Both the position numbers and the translations under genes were made by a program. The notes beneath the pieces were generated by a model. The model was given only the letters and a program-made list of their open reading frames with translations. It was not told the origin of the DNA and made no database searches. A DNA stretch of 64,000 bases from Marinomonas maritima (GTDB lineage: Bacteria > Pseudomonadota > Gammaproteobacteria > Pseudomonadales > Marinomonadaceae), in contig NZ_JAMZEG020000001.1 in assembly GCF_024435075.2 (NCBI RefSeq), positions 372,001 through 436,000 of the forward strand, given 5' to 3'. This document shows positions 16,865-25,168 of the stretch, one piece after another; positions within the stretch are counted from its first letter, which is position 1; every line of letters begins with the position of its first letter.

Positions 16865-16928
16865 AACAAAGTGGCTATGGTTTTACAACCATAAAAGGTC
16901 ACATACAGTCAATGGAGGTAAACCACCT

Positions 16929-17652
16929 CTCATGGTCAGTACCGTCTTGGCTGTACCCCGAACGTCATAGGTTATGGCTCGTACATCCCAATATTCGGGC
17001 AGATTAGAGTTCTTCTTGCGTGCTTGCTTGTGGGAGACTTTCATACGCCATAATGCATCACCATCACCATATTCTTCAATGACCTCATACACAGTATTGC
17101 TGCGCTTGGGGGTTAACCAATGTCGTTCATTTCCCCATTCATCAATGCATACATGAGATTGGGACTACAAAAATTTCGATCTAAAAGTGTAATACTGCAA
17201 TCTTATCTAACATCGCTTTAGCTAATGGTGTTTCAGCGTTTCGGTAAACGTCTACCTGAGCATCTAAAATAACGTGGGAATGCGTATTCATCAGAGCGAC
17301 ACCGCGCAATAACGGATAGGCGCTTTGCTTGGCCGCTGTATTGCTGGCGCTACCGAAGTGTTCTCGTAAAAACGACACCATCAATCGCGAATACTTGCAG
17401 CCCTTGCCAATCATCCTGAGCAAACCGCTCACTGCTCCAATGCTCACCTGTTCGCTGGAAAAGCCACTGCATAGGATCAGAGCCCAGGCGCTGCCTCGCT
17501 TGAGAAACGCCACTTTTGGCAAAGAGCTGCTCCGATGCCAATTCTTCCGAACAAATATTTAAGCGTCTCGCGACTTCTTCGATCGCTTCATCCCGAAAAA
17601 GAGCCATGCCTAAGACTAACCAAAGAACTTGATCTTCCGGTAAGTATCATCG
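16929..17652 (-). pseudogene. IS4-family transposase, N-terminal and central part, frameshifted
   Basis: Read on the minus strand it gives LPEDQVLWLVLGMALFRDEA, EEVARRLNICSEEL and WQGLQVFAIDGVVF (first catalytic Asp in AIDG). After a frame change near 17365 it gives REHFGSASNTAAKQSAYPLL. After another near 17180 it gives LDRNFCSPNLMYAL and then RHWLTPKRSNTVYEVIEEYG and RAITYDVRGTAKTVLT. Order and content match IS4-family transposases with the N-terminal Nt domain. The part between VLT and the C-terminal fragment at 14571 (in relatives about 50 residues, including the catalytic Glu helix) is absent. Confidence 0.75.
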
Positions 17653-17787
17653 CCTGATGTTGGCTTTTGAAGAAAGAGTTAATGCGGACTCAATCTACTC
17701 AACCGGAATATTCTGAGTGAAGGTTGAATGATCTGATAATGAGAGGAGCTTATCGATACTAAGCAATAACTACTGAATAGACACAAA

Positions 17788-17819
17788 AAAATCCGATTAA
17801 GAAAGTTTAATCGGATTTT
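17788..17819 (-). terminator. Strong terminator inside the IS4 right end, facing outside transcription
   Basis: A perfect 13-bp stem, AAAATCCGATTAA / TTAATCGGATTTT, with a 6-base loop. On the minus strand it is followed by seven T. It lies within the IS terminal repeat, between secB and the transposase fragments, so it terminates secB-side transcripts before they enter the transposase. Confidence 0.85.
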
Positions 17820-17899
17820 CTGAGACTATTCAATTAAATTCAGCCCTAAAGTGAACAGCATTAGGCACATGGCCTCCTTTTTTCATCACTCAATGGTTT

Positions 17900-18382
17900 C
17901 TATTGAGTTGTTTCAGCTTGTTGCTTTTGTAGGCTTTCTAGATACAGTGCATCAAAGTTGATTGGCGCAAGCATAAGGGCAGGGAAGCTGCCTTTTACAA
18001 CAATCGCATCGATGTTTTCACGAGCATATGGAAACAAGGTTGCTGGGCAGAAAGCGCCTAAAGCATGGTGTAGTTGTTGCTCATCAAGACCAGAAACAAC
18101 AAACAGTCCACCTTGTTGAACTTGTACTAGATAACCAGTCTCACCGCTGTTTTTTACCGTGACGGTAATTTCCAAAACGATTTCATAAACACTTTCGCCT
18201 ACTTGGCGGCTTTTTGTGTTTAATTCCAAGCCAACTTCTGGTTTCCATTCTTCTTGGAAAATCATCGGTGAGCGAGGCGATTCAAAAGAAATGTCTTTTA
18301 AGAAAACACGTTGCATAGATAATTGCGGTGTTTGAGGTTCTTGTGTTTCTGCTGCTACGTTTGTTTCTGCGGTATCAGACAT
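17900..18382 (-). CDS. secB: Protein-export chaperone SecB
   Basis: 160 residues from the ATG at 18382, preceded by AAAAAAGGAATAATC. It is a cytosolic tetrameric chaperone that holds precursor proteins unfolded and delivers them to SecA. Family features are QRVFLKDISFESPRSPMIF near the N-terminus, LEITVTVKNSGETGYLVQVQ in the core and GAFCPATLFPYARENIDAIV towards the C-terminus. It follows grxC with 63 bp spacing, the common grxC-secB arrangement, and is the last gene of a rhodanese-grxC-secB unit. Its terminator is the one inside the adjacent IS end. Confidence 0.96.
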   Translation of the reverse strand: MSDTAETNVAAETQEPQTPQLSMQRVFLKDISFESPRSPMIFQEEWKPEVGLELNTKSRQVGESVYEIVLEITVTVKNSGETGYLVQVQQGGLFVVSGLDEQQLHHALGAFCPATLFPYARENIDAIVVKGSFPALMLAPINFDALYLESLQKQQAETTQ

Positions 18383-18445
18383 GATTATTCCTTTTTTATA
18401 TTTTAAATATTGTGTTACTGCCAAATGTATTAGGCAAGTAAATCA

Positions 18446-18700
18446 TTATTGAGTCAGTAAACCATCGATTTTTTTCTGGCGTTCAAGGTCATAAAGATCA
18501 TCGCAACCGCCAATATGTTGTTCGCCGATCCAGATCTGCGGAACCGAAGTGCGTCCACTTTTTTGAGTCATTTCTTGGCGAAGTTTATTGTTGCCATCAA
18601 CGCAAATTTCATTGTACGCAATATTTTTAGACGATAGCAATTGTTTTGCTCTAGTGCAAAATGGGCAGTAGTTGCTCGAATAAATAGTAACAGAAGCCAT
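18446..18700 (-). CDS. grxC: Glutaredoxin 3
   Basis: 84 residues, the normal size. The dithiol active site is YCPFC in SNYCPFCTRAKQLL near residues 10-16. SGRTSVPQIWIGEQHIGGCD holds the cis-proline and glutathione-binding GG-C-D motif. It reduces protein disulfides and glutathione mixed disulfides in the cytosol. It lies 11 bp downstream of the rhodanese gene and just before secB, a conserved gammaproteobacterial order. Confidence 0.95.
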   Translation of the reverse strand: MASVTIYSSNYCPFCTRAKQLLSSKNIAYNEICVDGNNKLRQEMTQKSGRTSVPQIWIGEQHIGGCDDLYDLERQKKIDGLLTQ

Positions 18701-18711
18701 ATTTTAGTCTC

Positions 18712-19131
18712 TTATCCTTTAACTAAAGGCAAGTTAGATGATTGCCATTCAGCAATGCCGCCTTGAAGTTTATATACCTTAGTGAAGCCTGCCTTTTTTA
18801 AGTCTTTTGCACTTGCACCGGAGGTGACACCAGATTTGCATACTATGATGATTGGGGCGTCTTTGTGTTTCTCAAGACGTGTTTGATTTTCTTTCATCTT
18901 GGTAGCTGGAATGTTTAATGCGCCAGTGATGTGGCCCGTGTTGAATTCTTTTTCAGGACGAATGTCGACAACAACAGCGTCTTCGTTGTTCATTAAGTTG
19001 GTGGCTGCTGAAGGTGTTAACCCCTGTGCACCGCCCTTGCTTTCAACAAATAGTAGTGTGGCAAGAATCGCTAAAAAGACAGCGACCATTTCCCAGTGGT
19101 TAATAGAAAATTCGATAAGTTGGTTAATCAT
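18712..19131 (-). CDS. yibN: Membrane-anchored rhodanese-like protein (YibN type)
   Basis: 139 residues from the ATG at 19131; further in-frame starts at 19146 and 19170 would only add residues before the membrane helix. One N-terminal transmembrane segment (MVAVFLAILATLLFVES) is followed by a rhodanese domain with VVDIRPEKEFNTGHITGALN and the active-site loop IIVCKSGVTSGAS (Cys near residue 99). It is probably a sulfur-transfer or thiol-handling protein on the cytoplasmic side. YibN homologues precede grxC and secB in enterobacteria too. Confidence 0.85.
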   Translation of the reverse strand: MINQLIEFSINHWEMVAVFLAILATLLFVESKGGAQGLTPSAATNLMNNEDAVVVDIRPEKEFNTGHITGALNIPATKMKENQTRLEKHKDAPIIIVCKSGVTSGASAKDLKKAGFTKVYKLQGGIAEWQSSNLPLVKG

Positions 19132-19256
19132 AATAGTAAAGCCCATATTTAAACTGCCAGCATTATACACGCCGAGTGGAATCGGTACATAGTCTCAGAC
19201 AAAGGTGACAACTATATGATGGGGTGAGTAAGGAAATGAGAGAAAAATCGGATCAT

Positions 19257-19278
19257 AACGAGCCCTTAAGGGCTCGCT
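19257..19278 (-). terminator. Hairpin downstream of the DUF1338 gene
   Basis: Perfect palindrome CGAGCCCTTAAGGGCTCG at 19259-19276 between the DUF1338 gene and the rhodanese gene, both on the minus strand. The T-tract on the minus strand is not adjacent (GATTTTTCTC lies about 10 bases further), so termination is plausible but unproven. Confidence 0.5.
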
Positions 19279-19293
19279 ATGATGTTGGTCATT

Positions 19294-20097
19294 TTACTTT
19301 GTATTGGTGGAGTCAAAGATCTTATCGGCATTACCTTCGATAAAGCTGTCAAATAAATTGCCGTCTGCCATGAAGTGGCGTCGAGCGAATTCATAAAAAC
19401 AACTTGGAATGGTTCTTTGTTTACCGTCAGAGAAAGTGTAATCCACTTTATCGGCCATGGTCGAAGACTGTTCCAAGAATGATTGAGGCGTACCTTTAAC
19501 TAAGCCTCCCACTTGATTTAATGCATAACCTTCATCAATAAGCATCTGGTTAACAGCTTTGATGGTTGGGTATTTCTTAAGATGGTTGATGCTGACAGTA
19601 AAGTGGTTCGCTTGTAATCCTATTGTGGATAACCAAGCTGCGTATTCACTGTGTTCCGCCAAGGCAAGATAGTCGGCTTCTGTTGGCGTTTGCCATAACT
19701 TTCCTGCCCAGAAAACAGCGGGAGATTGCACCGCATCGGCAGGGATTTGTGCGATGAATTTCCCGATAATTTCTTGGCAGTGCTGTGGCAATTCTTCTAC
19801 CAATAATTCAGAGAGGAAAATCTTTGGGGAGTCCGCATCGGTTTTGTGCTTATAGCAACGAGCTTTGAGATGCTTACTCTCAAAAATAAAAGCACCGTAC
19901 GCTTTGTAACCGATGGCTTCGAGTTGAGGCTCTAGTTTTTCCAAAGAGATTGGCGAGTTATTAAAGGTACGAAAGGCCACATGATCGTTTAATACAGTTT
20001 CGCCATGGCTTTCAAAAAGTTGCTGAATACGCTGAGCTTGTGGTGTGATTTGAGTGTAACTGTTCCACAAAGCACTAAAAAAATCAGAAGGTGTCAT
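19294..20097 (-). CDS. hglS: DUF1338 family, 2-oxoadipate dioxygenase/decarboxylase-like
   Basis: 267 residues from the ATG at 20097 (20109 would add four). It belongs to the DUF1338 family, whose studied member HglS of Pseudomonas putida turns 2-oxoadipate into D-2-hydroxyglutarate with iron(II). Candidate metal ligands are visible: the His in LNDHVAFRTF near residue 38, the His in ANHFTVSINHL and the Glu in CFYEFARRHF. At about 270 residues it is shorter than HglS (over 450 as I recall) but is the usual size of many DUF1338 proteins. The lysine-degradation neighbours support the function. Confidence 0.72.
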   Translation of the reverse strand: MTPSDFFSALWNSYTQITPQAQRIQQLFESHGETVLNDHVAFRTFNNSPISLEKLEPQLEAIGYKAYGAFIFESKHLKARCYKHKTDADSPKIFLSELLVEELPQHCQEIIGKFIAQIPADAVQSPAVFWAGKLWQTPTEADYLALAEHSEYAAWLSTIGLQANHFTVSINHLKKYPTIKAVNQMLIDEGYALNQVGGLVKGTPQSFLEQSSTMADKVDYTFSDGKQRTIPSCFYEFARRHFMADGNLFDSFIEGNADKIFDSTNTK

Positions 20098-20209
20098 AGG
20101 GTTTCCCATAATAGCTTGAAGTCGTTTAAGTTACTTTAGTGCAGTGATGAGCGGTAATGCAAAAGGTAAAAATGCATTTCATGATGCATAAAAGTATTAC
20201 GAGTCGTCT

Positions 20210-21064
20210 TTACGCTGGGTTCTTGTTGACTAATAACTGCTGTTTGGCCGTTAAAATAGTATGGATAAGATGCGCTGGGAAGCTGCGCTCTTTTTTATGC
20301 GCTAAGCCCACAACCCGTTTTAATTTAACATCGTTAAGTGGCCGTAGACAAAGATCGCTACGCCCTCGAGACGAATGCTCGGGAATCAATGATATGCCTA
20401 AACCTGCTGCGACTAAGTCCAGCGCATATTCTTCGGTTTTCACCTGGGCGCGAACATCTGTGGTGAGTTCTTGCTTTTGCATGAGGTAGTTCCATGATTC
20501 TAAAATGTCACAGGGTGTTCGAGATATGAAAGGCTGTTTGTCTATTTGTTTAATAGAAATAGAAGGAAAGTCAGCTAACCAATGATCCAACGGCATGGCG
20601 ATGACATAGTCATCCTCCCAAAGCGGATAAAACACATCTTCGTCCGAGGTGTACCGGTTGCAAGTAAAACGCAGATCGGCGCTTTCGGATTCATCGACCA
20701 GTTTTAGTGTTAAACCTGATACTTCATCCAACATGGTTTTGATGACTTGGCTGATCAATGCACCCGACAAAAAAGGCGTAAGTGAAATAGACAATGCCAA
20801 TGGCGCGGGTGAATCGATAAACAAGCTGCGCATCGCACTAAGGTCACTGACCATTTTGCACGCATGAGGATACAGTTGCGAGCCGCTGTCTGTTGGGGAA
20901 ACACCTTTGGAGTGACGCACAAACAGTTTAGTGCTTAAGTCGACTTCTAGTTGTGCCACGGTGGTAGATATTGAGGGCTGAGCAACGAAACAGCGTTTGG
21001 CGGCAGCGCTCAGGCTGCGTTCCTCATATACGGCGATAAAGTAGCGTAATGACCGAATGTCCAT
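20210..21064 (-). CDS. LysR-type transcriptional regulator
   Basis: 284 residues from the ATG at 21064. The N-terminal winged helix-turn-helix reads MDIRSLRYFIAVYEERSLSA then AAKRCFVAQPSISTTVAQLE. The effector domain follows; EEYALDLVAAGLGISLIPEH is a typical LysR phrase. It is divergent from the aminoadipate-semialdehyde dehydrogenase gene across a 178-bp gap, the classic arrangement for a LysR regulator and its target. It is co-directional with the DUF1338 gene 112 bp downstream. The effector is probably a lysine-pathway intermediate, by inference only. Confidence 0.9.
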   Translation of the reverse strand: MDIRSLRYFIAVYEERSLSAAAKRCFVAQPSISTTVAQLEVDLSTKLFVRHSKGVSPTDSGSQLYPHACKMVSDLSAMRSLFIDSPAPLALSISLTPFLSGALISQVIKTMLDEVSGLTLKLVDESESADLRFTCNRYTSDEDVFYPLWEDDYVIAMPLDHWLADFPSISIKQIDKQPFISRTPCDILESWNYLMQKQELTTDVRAQVKTEEYALDLVAAGLGISLIPEHSSRGRSDLCLRPLNDVKLKRVVGLAHKKERSFPAHLIHTILTAKQQLLVNKNPA

Positions 21065-21104
21065 GGAAAAAACCTTCTGTTTTTCGAGTAACGTCTTTCT
21101 AAAT

Positions 21105-21120
21105 ATACCTATAGGAGTAT
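21105..21120. promoter_or_regulatory. Candidate LysR operator
   Basis: Imperfect palindrome ATACCTATAGGAGTAT in the divergent lysR-amaB gap, with a second CCATAGG about 12 bp further on. LysR proteins bind such interrupted dyads (T-N11-A type) near the divergent promoter. The assignment is by position and symmetry only. Confidence 0.35.
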
Positions 21121-21242
21121 GGGGTAAGCCATAGGAAAAAACTAGACCACTGGCAGGAAAACGGTATTTCTTATTATCGTACGAGCTGGTTATGGTGTAA
21201 GGATAGAATTTCACTTAATAAACTAATTTTAAGAGGTTTCAC

Positions 21243-22787
21243 ATGTCATTAGCTTGCTTAGACACATTGGGTATTAATACTCTAAAACAGGGCGACACTT
21301 TTTTCAGTGTGTTAACAGGTAATACCAAGTCGTTAGGAAAAGGCAGCGTCTTTTCTGCTCACAGCCCAATTGATGGCGCTAAGTTGTCTACGTTTAATAA
21401 TGCCACGCCTGCTCAACTTGAAGCGGTGAACGTGGAATTAAAAGACGCGTTTAAAGTGCTGCGTACTATTCCAGCACCACGTCGCGGTGAATTGGTTCGT
21501 CGTATTGGCGACGAAGCACGCAAATACAAACATGAATTGGCGCAAGTAATTTCCCTTGAAGCCGGCAAAATCCTTCCTGAAGCATTGGGCGAAGTACAAG
21601 AGTGGATTGACGTGTGTGACTTTGCCGTTGGTCAATCTCGTATGTTGCATGGTTTGTCTATTGTGTCTGAACGTCCTGGGCATCGCATGATGGAGCAATG
21701 GCACCCGCTTGGTCCTGTTGCTGTGATCACGGCGTTTAACTTCCCGATGGCGGTTTGGGCATGGAATACCATGCTTGGTTTGGTTTGTGGCGATCCTGTA
21801 TTGTTGAAACCGTCTGAAAAAGCGCCTTTGTGTGCGTTGGCTATGTACCAAATTGCACAAAATGTGATTGCTGATATGCCAGATATCCCGAAAGCAGCGG
21901 TGTCTGTCATGATTGGTGATCGTGAGCTTGGTGAAGCCATTGCGTCGAGCGAAACTTTCCCTCTGGTTTCAGCAACGGGTTCTACGTTAATGGGTCGTGC
22001 AGTTGCGAAAACCGTTGCTGGTCGCCTTGGTCGTTCTTTATTAGAGCTTGGTGGCAACAATGCGATGATCGTTTCTAAGTCTGCTGACCTTGATCTTGCA
22101 TTGCGTGCCATCGTCTTCTCTGCGGCAGGCACAGCGGGCCAACGTTGTACCACGCTACGTCGTTTGATTACCCACGAAAGTGTGGTTGATGGTTTGGTGG
22201 CAAGTTTGGCTAAATCTTATGGTTCACTTCGTGTGGGTAACCCATTAGTAGATGGGAATCTAGTTGGACCGTTAATCGACGAAAGAAGTTTTGACACTAT
22301 GCAAGCGGCATTGAAAACCGCTCAGCAGCAAGGTGGCGAAATTATTTGTGGTGGCGAGCGCGTAACAGAAGGTGTTCCGGCTGGTGGTTTTTATGTGAAG
22401 CCTGCGATTGTTCGTATTGCTCATGATGCACCGATTGTTCATGAAGAAACCTTTGCACCGATTATGTATGTATTGACGTACAGCACCTTCGAAGAAGCGA
22501 TTGAAATTCAGAACGAAGTACCACAAGGTTTGTCTTCTGCTGTGTTTACGGAAAGCATGCGTGAAGCTGAATTGTTTATGTCTCCAGCGGGTTCTGATTG
22601 TGGTATTGCGAACGTTAATATCGGTACTTCTGGAGCGGAAATTGGGGGTGCGTTCGGTGGCGAGAAAGATACTGGTGGTGGTCGTGAGTCGGGTTCCGAT
22701 GCATGGAGAAACTACATGCGCCGTACCACCAATACAGTGAACTATGGCGGTGATTTGCCATTGGCTCAAGGTATTGTTTTCGAGTAA
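21243..22787 (+). CDS. amaB: L-piperidine-6-carboxylate / 2-aminoadipate-6-semialdehyde dehydrogenase
   Basis: 514 residues of the ALDH7 type. The nucleophile lies in AGTAGQRCTTLRRL (Cys near residue 302) and the general base in LLELGGNNAMIV. FPMAVWAWNTMLGLVCGDPV (cofactor fold) and GEKDTGGGRESGSDAWRNYM at the C-terminus are typical of this subfamily (antiquitin/AmaB). It oxidises 2-aminoadipate semialdehyde, the open form of piperideine-6-carboxylate, to 2-aminoadipate. It is the first gene of a plus-strand pair with the oxidase gene, behind a LysR gene. AAGAGG lies about 7 bases before the ATG. Confidence 0.88.
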   Translation: MSLACLDTLGINTLKQGDTFFSVLTGNTKSLGKGSVFSAHSPIDGAKLSTFNNATPAQLEAVNVELKDAFKVLRTIPAPRRGELVRRIGDEARKYKHELAQVISLEAGKILPEALGEVQEWIDVCDFAVGQSRMLHGLSIVSERPGHRMMEQWHPLGPVAVITAFNFPMAVWAWNTMLGLVCGDPVLLKPSEKAPLCALAMYQIAQNVIADMPDIPKAAVSVMIGDRELGEAIASSETFPLVSATGSTLMGRAVAKTVAGRLGRSLLELGGNNAMIVSKSADLDLALRAIVFSAAGTAGQRCTTLRRLITHESVVDGLVASLAKSYGSLRVGNPLVDGNLVGPLIDERSFDTMQAALKTAQQQGGEIICGGERVTEGVPAGGFYVKPAIVRIAHDAPIVHEETFAPIMYVLTYSTFEEAIEIQNEVPQGLSSAVFTESMREAELFMSPAGSDCGIANVNIGTSGAEIGGAFGGEKDTGGGRESGSDAWRNYMRRTTNTVNYGGDLPLAQGIVFE

Positions 22788-22869
22788 TCGTCCCTTGCAC
22801 GGCTCGGTGGATGCTGAGTCGCGCTTTGCGTTTTGATTGTCTGCCATGGTCGCTTCAGAGGTGGTCGTT

Positions 22870-24141
22870 ATGTCTAAATTGTTATGTGATTCCCTGTGGC
22901 GTGCGAGTTCGCCAGCGGCGCCTGTATTAACGTCATTAGAAGGGCGTTTAGAGGTTGATGTGGTTATCGTCGGCGGTGGTTTTACCGGATTGTCGGCGGC
23001 ATTGCATATGGCGAAGTTAGGGATATCAGTAGCCGTTGTTGAAGCGCAGGAAGTGGGTTTTGGCGGTTCTGGTCGAAATGTCGGTCTTGCCAATGCAGGG
23101 CTATGGTTAGAGCCGGATCAGCTTGATAAAACCATTGGGGCGGAGGCAGGCAAGATACTCTATGACGCGCTGGCAGTTGCGCCTGATTATGTTTATGGCT
23201 TGATCGATGAATACGGCATTGAATGCGAAGCAACACGTCATGGCACCTTGCATGCTGGCGTAGGCAAGGCTGGACTGGTGCAATTAGAGCGACGTTATGA
23301 ACAATTGGTTCGCCGTGGTGCGCCTGTGCAATTGCTGAATGCGGCGGAAGCTCAGTCTCGTATTGGTTCTGGGAAGTTCAATTCCGCATTGTTTGATCCG
23401 CGAGCGGGCACAATTCAACCTCTGGCGTATGCTCGAGGGTTAGCTGACGCGGCGCTGAAAGAAGGCGCAAAACTATTTGAATTCTCTCCAGTTAATAAGA
23501 TTGAGCCAACACCAGATGGTTGGGCAATCCACACCGATGGTGGTGAAGTGCACGCTGAAAAAGTCATTTTGGCGACCAACGCTTACAGCGAACACGGTGT
23601 AAAAGAACAAGCGCGTAAATTTGTGCCGATTTTTTATTCTCAGCTGGCGAGTAAACCGCTGTCTGATGCACAACTAGCGAGTATTCTGCCTAACAAAGAA
23701 GGCGTTTGGGATACCTGTACTGTCATGAGTTCTTTTCGTCTTGATAAACAAGGGCGCTTAGTATTTGGCGGAATGGGAGGCGAAGGGAGTGTGTTATCGA
23801 ACTGGGCCAGCCAGCGAGTAAAGGAATTGTTTCCGATTCTAAATAAAGTGGAATGGGACTATTGCTGGACAGGAAAAATAGCTTACAGCGAAGACCATTT
23901 ACCTCATTGCCAGCAATTACAGAATGGTTTGTTTAGTGTTGCGGGTTACAGTGGCCGAGGCATTGGTCCTGGCACAGTGGTTGGCGCAGAATTGGCTCAA
24001 TGGTTTGCTGGACAGCGAGACAGTTTGTCGATTCCAACCACTTTACTACGAGACATTCCTTTTAGAGAATTAAAACGCATGTTTTATGAAGTGGGTGCAC
24101 ACACCTATCATCTCGGGCAGCAGTCTCATGCTTTGGATTAG
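22870..24141 (+). CDS. amaA: FAD-dependent amine/imino-acid oxidase, probably L-pipecolate oxidase
   Basis: 423 residues from the ATG at 22870, chosen because AGAGGTGG precedes it; the in-frame TTG at 22837 has no ribosome site. Rossmann FAD-binding motif VDVVIVGGGFTGLSAALHMA begins near residue 26. The DAO family C-terminal motif GYSGRGIGPGTVVGAELAQW follows. In Pseudomonas putida AmaA oxidises L-pipecolate to piperideine-6-carboxylate, the substrate of the enzyme encoded just upstream. The two genes are 82 bp apart. A different small amine as substrate is possible, since this oxidase family is broad. Confidence 0.8.
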   Translation: MSKLLCDSLWRASSPAAPVLTSLEGRLEVDVVIVGGGFTGLSAALHMAKLGISVAVVEAQEVGFGGSGRNVGLANAGLWLEPDQLDKTIGAEAGKILYDALAVAPDYVYGLIDEYGIECEATRHGTLHAGVGKAGLVQLERRYEQLVRRGAPVQLLNAAEAQSRIGSGKFNSALFDPRAGTIQPLAYARGLADAALKEGAKLFEFSPVNKIEPTPDGWAIHTDGGEVHAEKVILATNAYSEHGVKEQARKFVPIFYSQLASKPLSDAQLASILPNKEGVWDTCTVMSSFRLDKQGRLVFGGMGGEGSVLSNWASQRVKELFPILNKVEWDYCWTGKIAYSEDHLPHCQQLQNGLFSVAGYSGRGIGPGTVVGAELAQWFAGQRDSLSIPTTLLRDIPFRELKRMFYEVGAHTYHLGQQSHALD

Positions 24142-24172
24142 TTTGTTGTTTTGAATGGTTTATTAAAATGAC

Positions 24173-24200
24173 AAAACGCATCCTTGTGGTGCGTTTTTCA
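24173..24200 (+). terminator. Rho-independent terminator after the oxidase gene
   Basis: AAAACGCA (24173-24180) pairs with TGCGTTTT (24190-24197), and the T-run continues for a fifth base. It separates the amaB-amaA pair from the following lysR gene. Confidence 0.75.
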
Positions 24201-24274
24201 TTTTACTGTTTGGGAATAAGAGTGATGTAAGGTACAGTTATTGTCCTCCTGTTTTGTTAGTGAGTAACGCCTCC

Positions 24275-25165
24275 ATGCGCCGTTATATCCCATCGTCAAC
24301 CGCGTTAAAATGTTTTGAAGCCTCGGTAAGGCACTTAAGCTTTACAAAGGCCGCGGAAGAGCTGCACCTGACCCAAAGCGCCGTCAGTCGACAAATTCGA
24401 AACCTTGAAGAATTTTTGTCTCGTGACTTATTTATTCGATTAAATAAACGTCTGGTGCTGACAGGAACCGGGGCGGCGTATTACAAAGAAGTGGTTCCTT
24501 TACTTGATGGTATGGAAAACGCCTGCTTGCGCATGCTGCATCGCGAAGATGAGAAAACGACGCTCACCATATCGGCGTTGCCTACCTTAGCGTCTTATTG
24601 GCTGATGCCTCGCCTTGCCAAATTTCAACTTGCTAACCCTCAGTTCCAGATTAAAGTCCGTTCATTAGATGACGCTGCGAAGGTCGACCCTGAAAGCATT
24701 GATATTATTTTGCATTATGGCGGAGATCATTGGCCGCGAGCGATTTCTCATCAACTGATGCGAGAGCATGTGGTGGCGGTGTGTTCACCGGCGCTATTAG
24801 CGCGTATTGGTGATAAAACAATCGATGAATGGCAAGTTGATGATGTGACGCGTTTTCCATTTTTACATTTATCGTCGCGCATTAATGCATGGCCCGATTG
24901 GATGGTTTCTCAAGGGTTAGAAAGTGGTTCTTTTGCTGGGGCTTCTTTTGCACACTTTCATATGCTGCTGGAAGCCGCTAAAAACGGCATGGGGATTGCG
25001 ATTATGCCGACAATTTTAGCAGAACGCAGTTTGCAAACAGGCGAGCTGGTAGCGCCTTTTGGTCAAGCGGTTGCAACACCTCACGAATACCTTTTATCTT
25101 ATCCTGTAGACAAGGCGGATCTTGAGCAAGTGGTGATTTTTCGAGATTGGTTGCTGGCAAAATAA
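24275..25165 (+). CDS. LysR-type transcriptional regulator (GcvA-like)
   Basis: 296 residues from the ATG at 24275; in-frame TTG/GTG codons at 24254-24260 are weaker. The DNA-binding domain reads PSSTALKCFEASVRHLSFTK then AAEELHLTQSAVSRQIRNLE, the GcvA/AmpR-type signature. The effector domain has ISALPTLASYWLMPRLAKF and FAHFHMLLEAAKNGMGIAIM. It may control the lysine-catabolic genes upstream or an unlinked target. It has its own transcript, since a terminator precedes it. Confidence 0.9.
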   Translation: MRRYIPSSTALKCFEASVRHLSFTKAAEELHLTQSAVSRQIRNLEEFLSRDLFIRLNKRLVLTGTGAAYYKEVVPLLDGMENACLRMLHREDEKTTLTISALPTLASYWLMPRLAKFQLANPQFQIKVRSLDDAAKVDPESIDIILHYGGDHWPRAISHQLMREHVVAVCSPALLARIGDKTIDEWQVDDVTRFPFLHLSSRINAWPDWMVSQGLESGSFAGASFAHFHMLLEAAKNGMGIAIMPTILAERSLQTGELVAPFGQAVATPHEYLLSYPVDKADLEQVVIFRDWLLAK

Positions 25166-25168
25166 AAT

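Larger units (their letters stand above)
14916..16928 (+). pseudogene. IS3-family transposase OrfB, nonsense-mutated and interrupted by IS481
   Basis: Starts GTG GTG at 14916, overlapping OrfA. The frame reads integrase-type sequence: RPNQVWAIDFMHDRLADGRK (first Asp), LIIRCDNGPEF (second Asp) and PQQNAYIERYNRT (Glu). A TGA at 15402-15404 replaces an expected Arg codon. At 15660 the frame is split by the IS481 copy. It resumes after the duplicated 7 bp at 16872 as WLWFYNHKRSHTVNGGKPPL, then runs into IS4 sequence near 16928 with no recognisable IS3 right end. The three catalytic residues survive, but the gene cannot make a full protein. Confidence 0.82.
14264..17863 (-). mobile_element. Decayed IS4-family element containing nested IS3 and IS481 copies
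   Basis: 18-bp terminal inverted repeats can be read: TAATGCTGTCCACTTAAG at 14264-14281 and the complement of TAATGCTGTTCACTTTAG at 17846-17863, with two mismatches. The element's transposase lies on the minus strand in pieces (see pseudogenes). A second, IS3-family element was inserted into it, and an IS481 copy into that. I find no clear target-site duplication outside the two ends. It fills the gap between the SHOCT gene and secB. The outer limits rest on the repeats and are reliable. Confidence 0.8.

Noticed and set aside
14264..17863. The IS region as a genomic island or defence locus carrying cargo
   Set aside because: Every coding stretch inside is accounted for by IS4, IS3 or IS481 transposase sequence; there is no cargo gene.
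22272..23093. 273-codon minus-strand frame opposite amaB and amaA
   Set aside because: It is antisense to two well-supported genes; the His/Thr/Arg-rich translation is typical of shadow frames.
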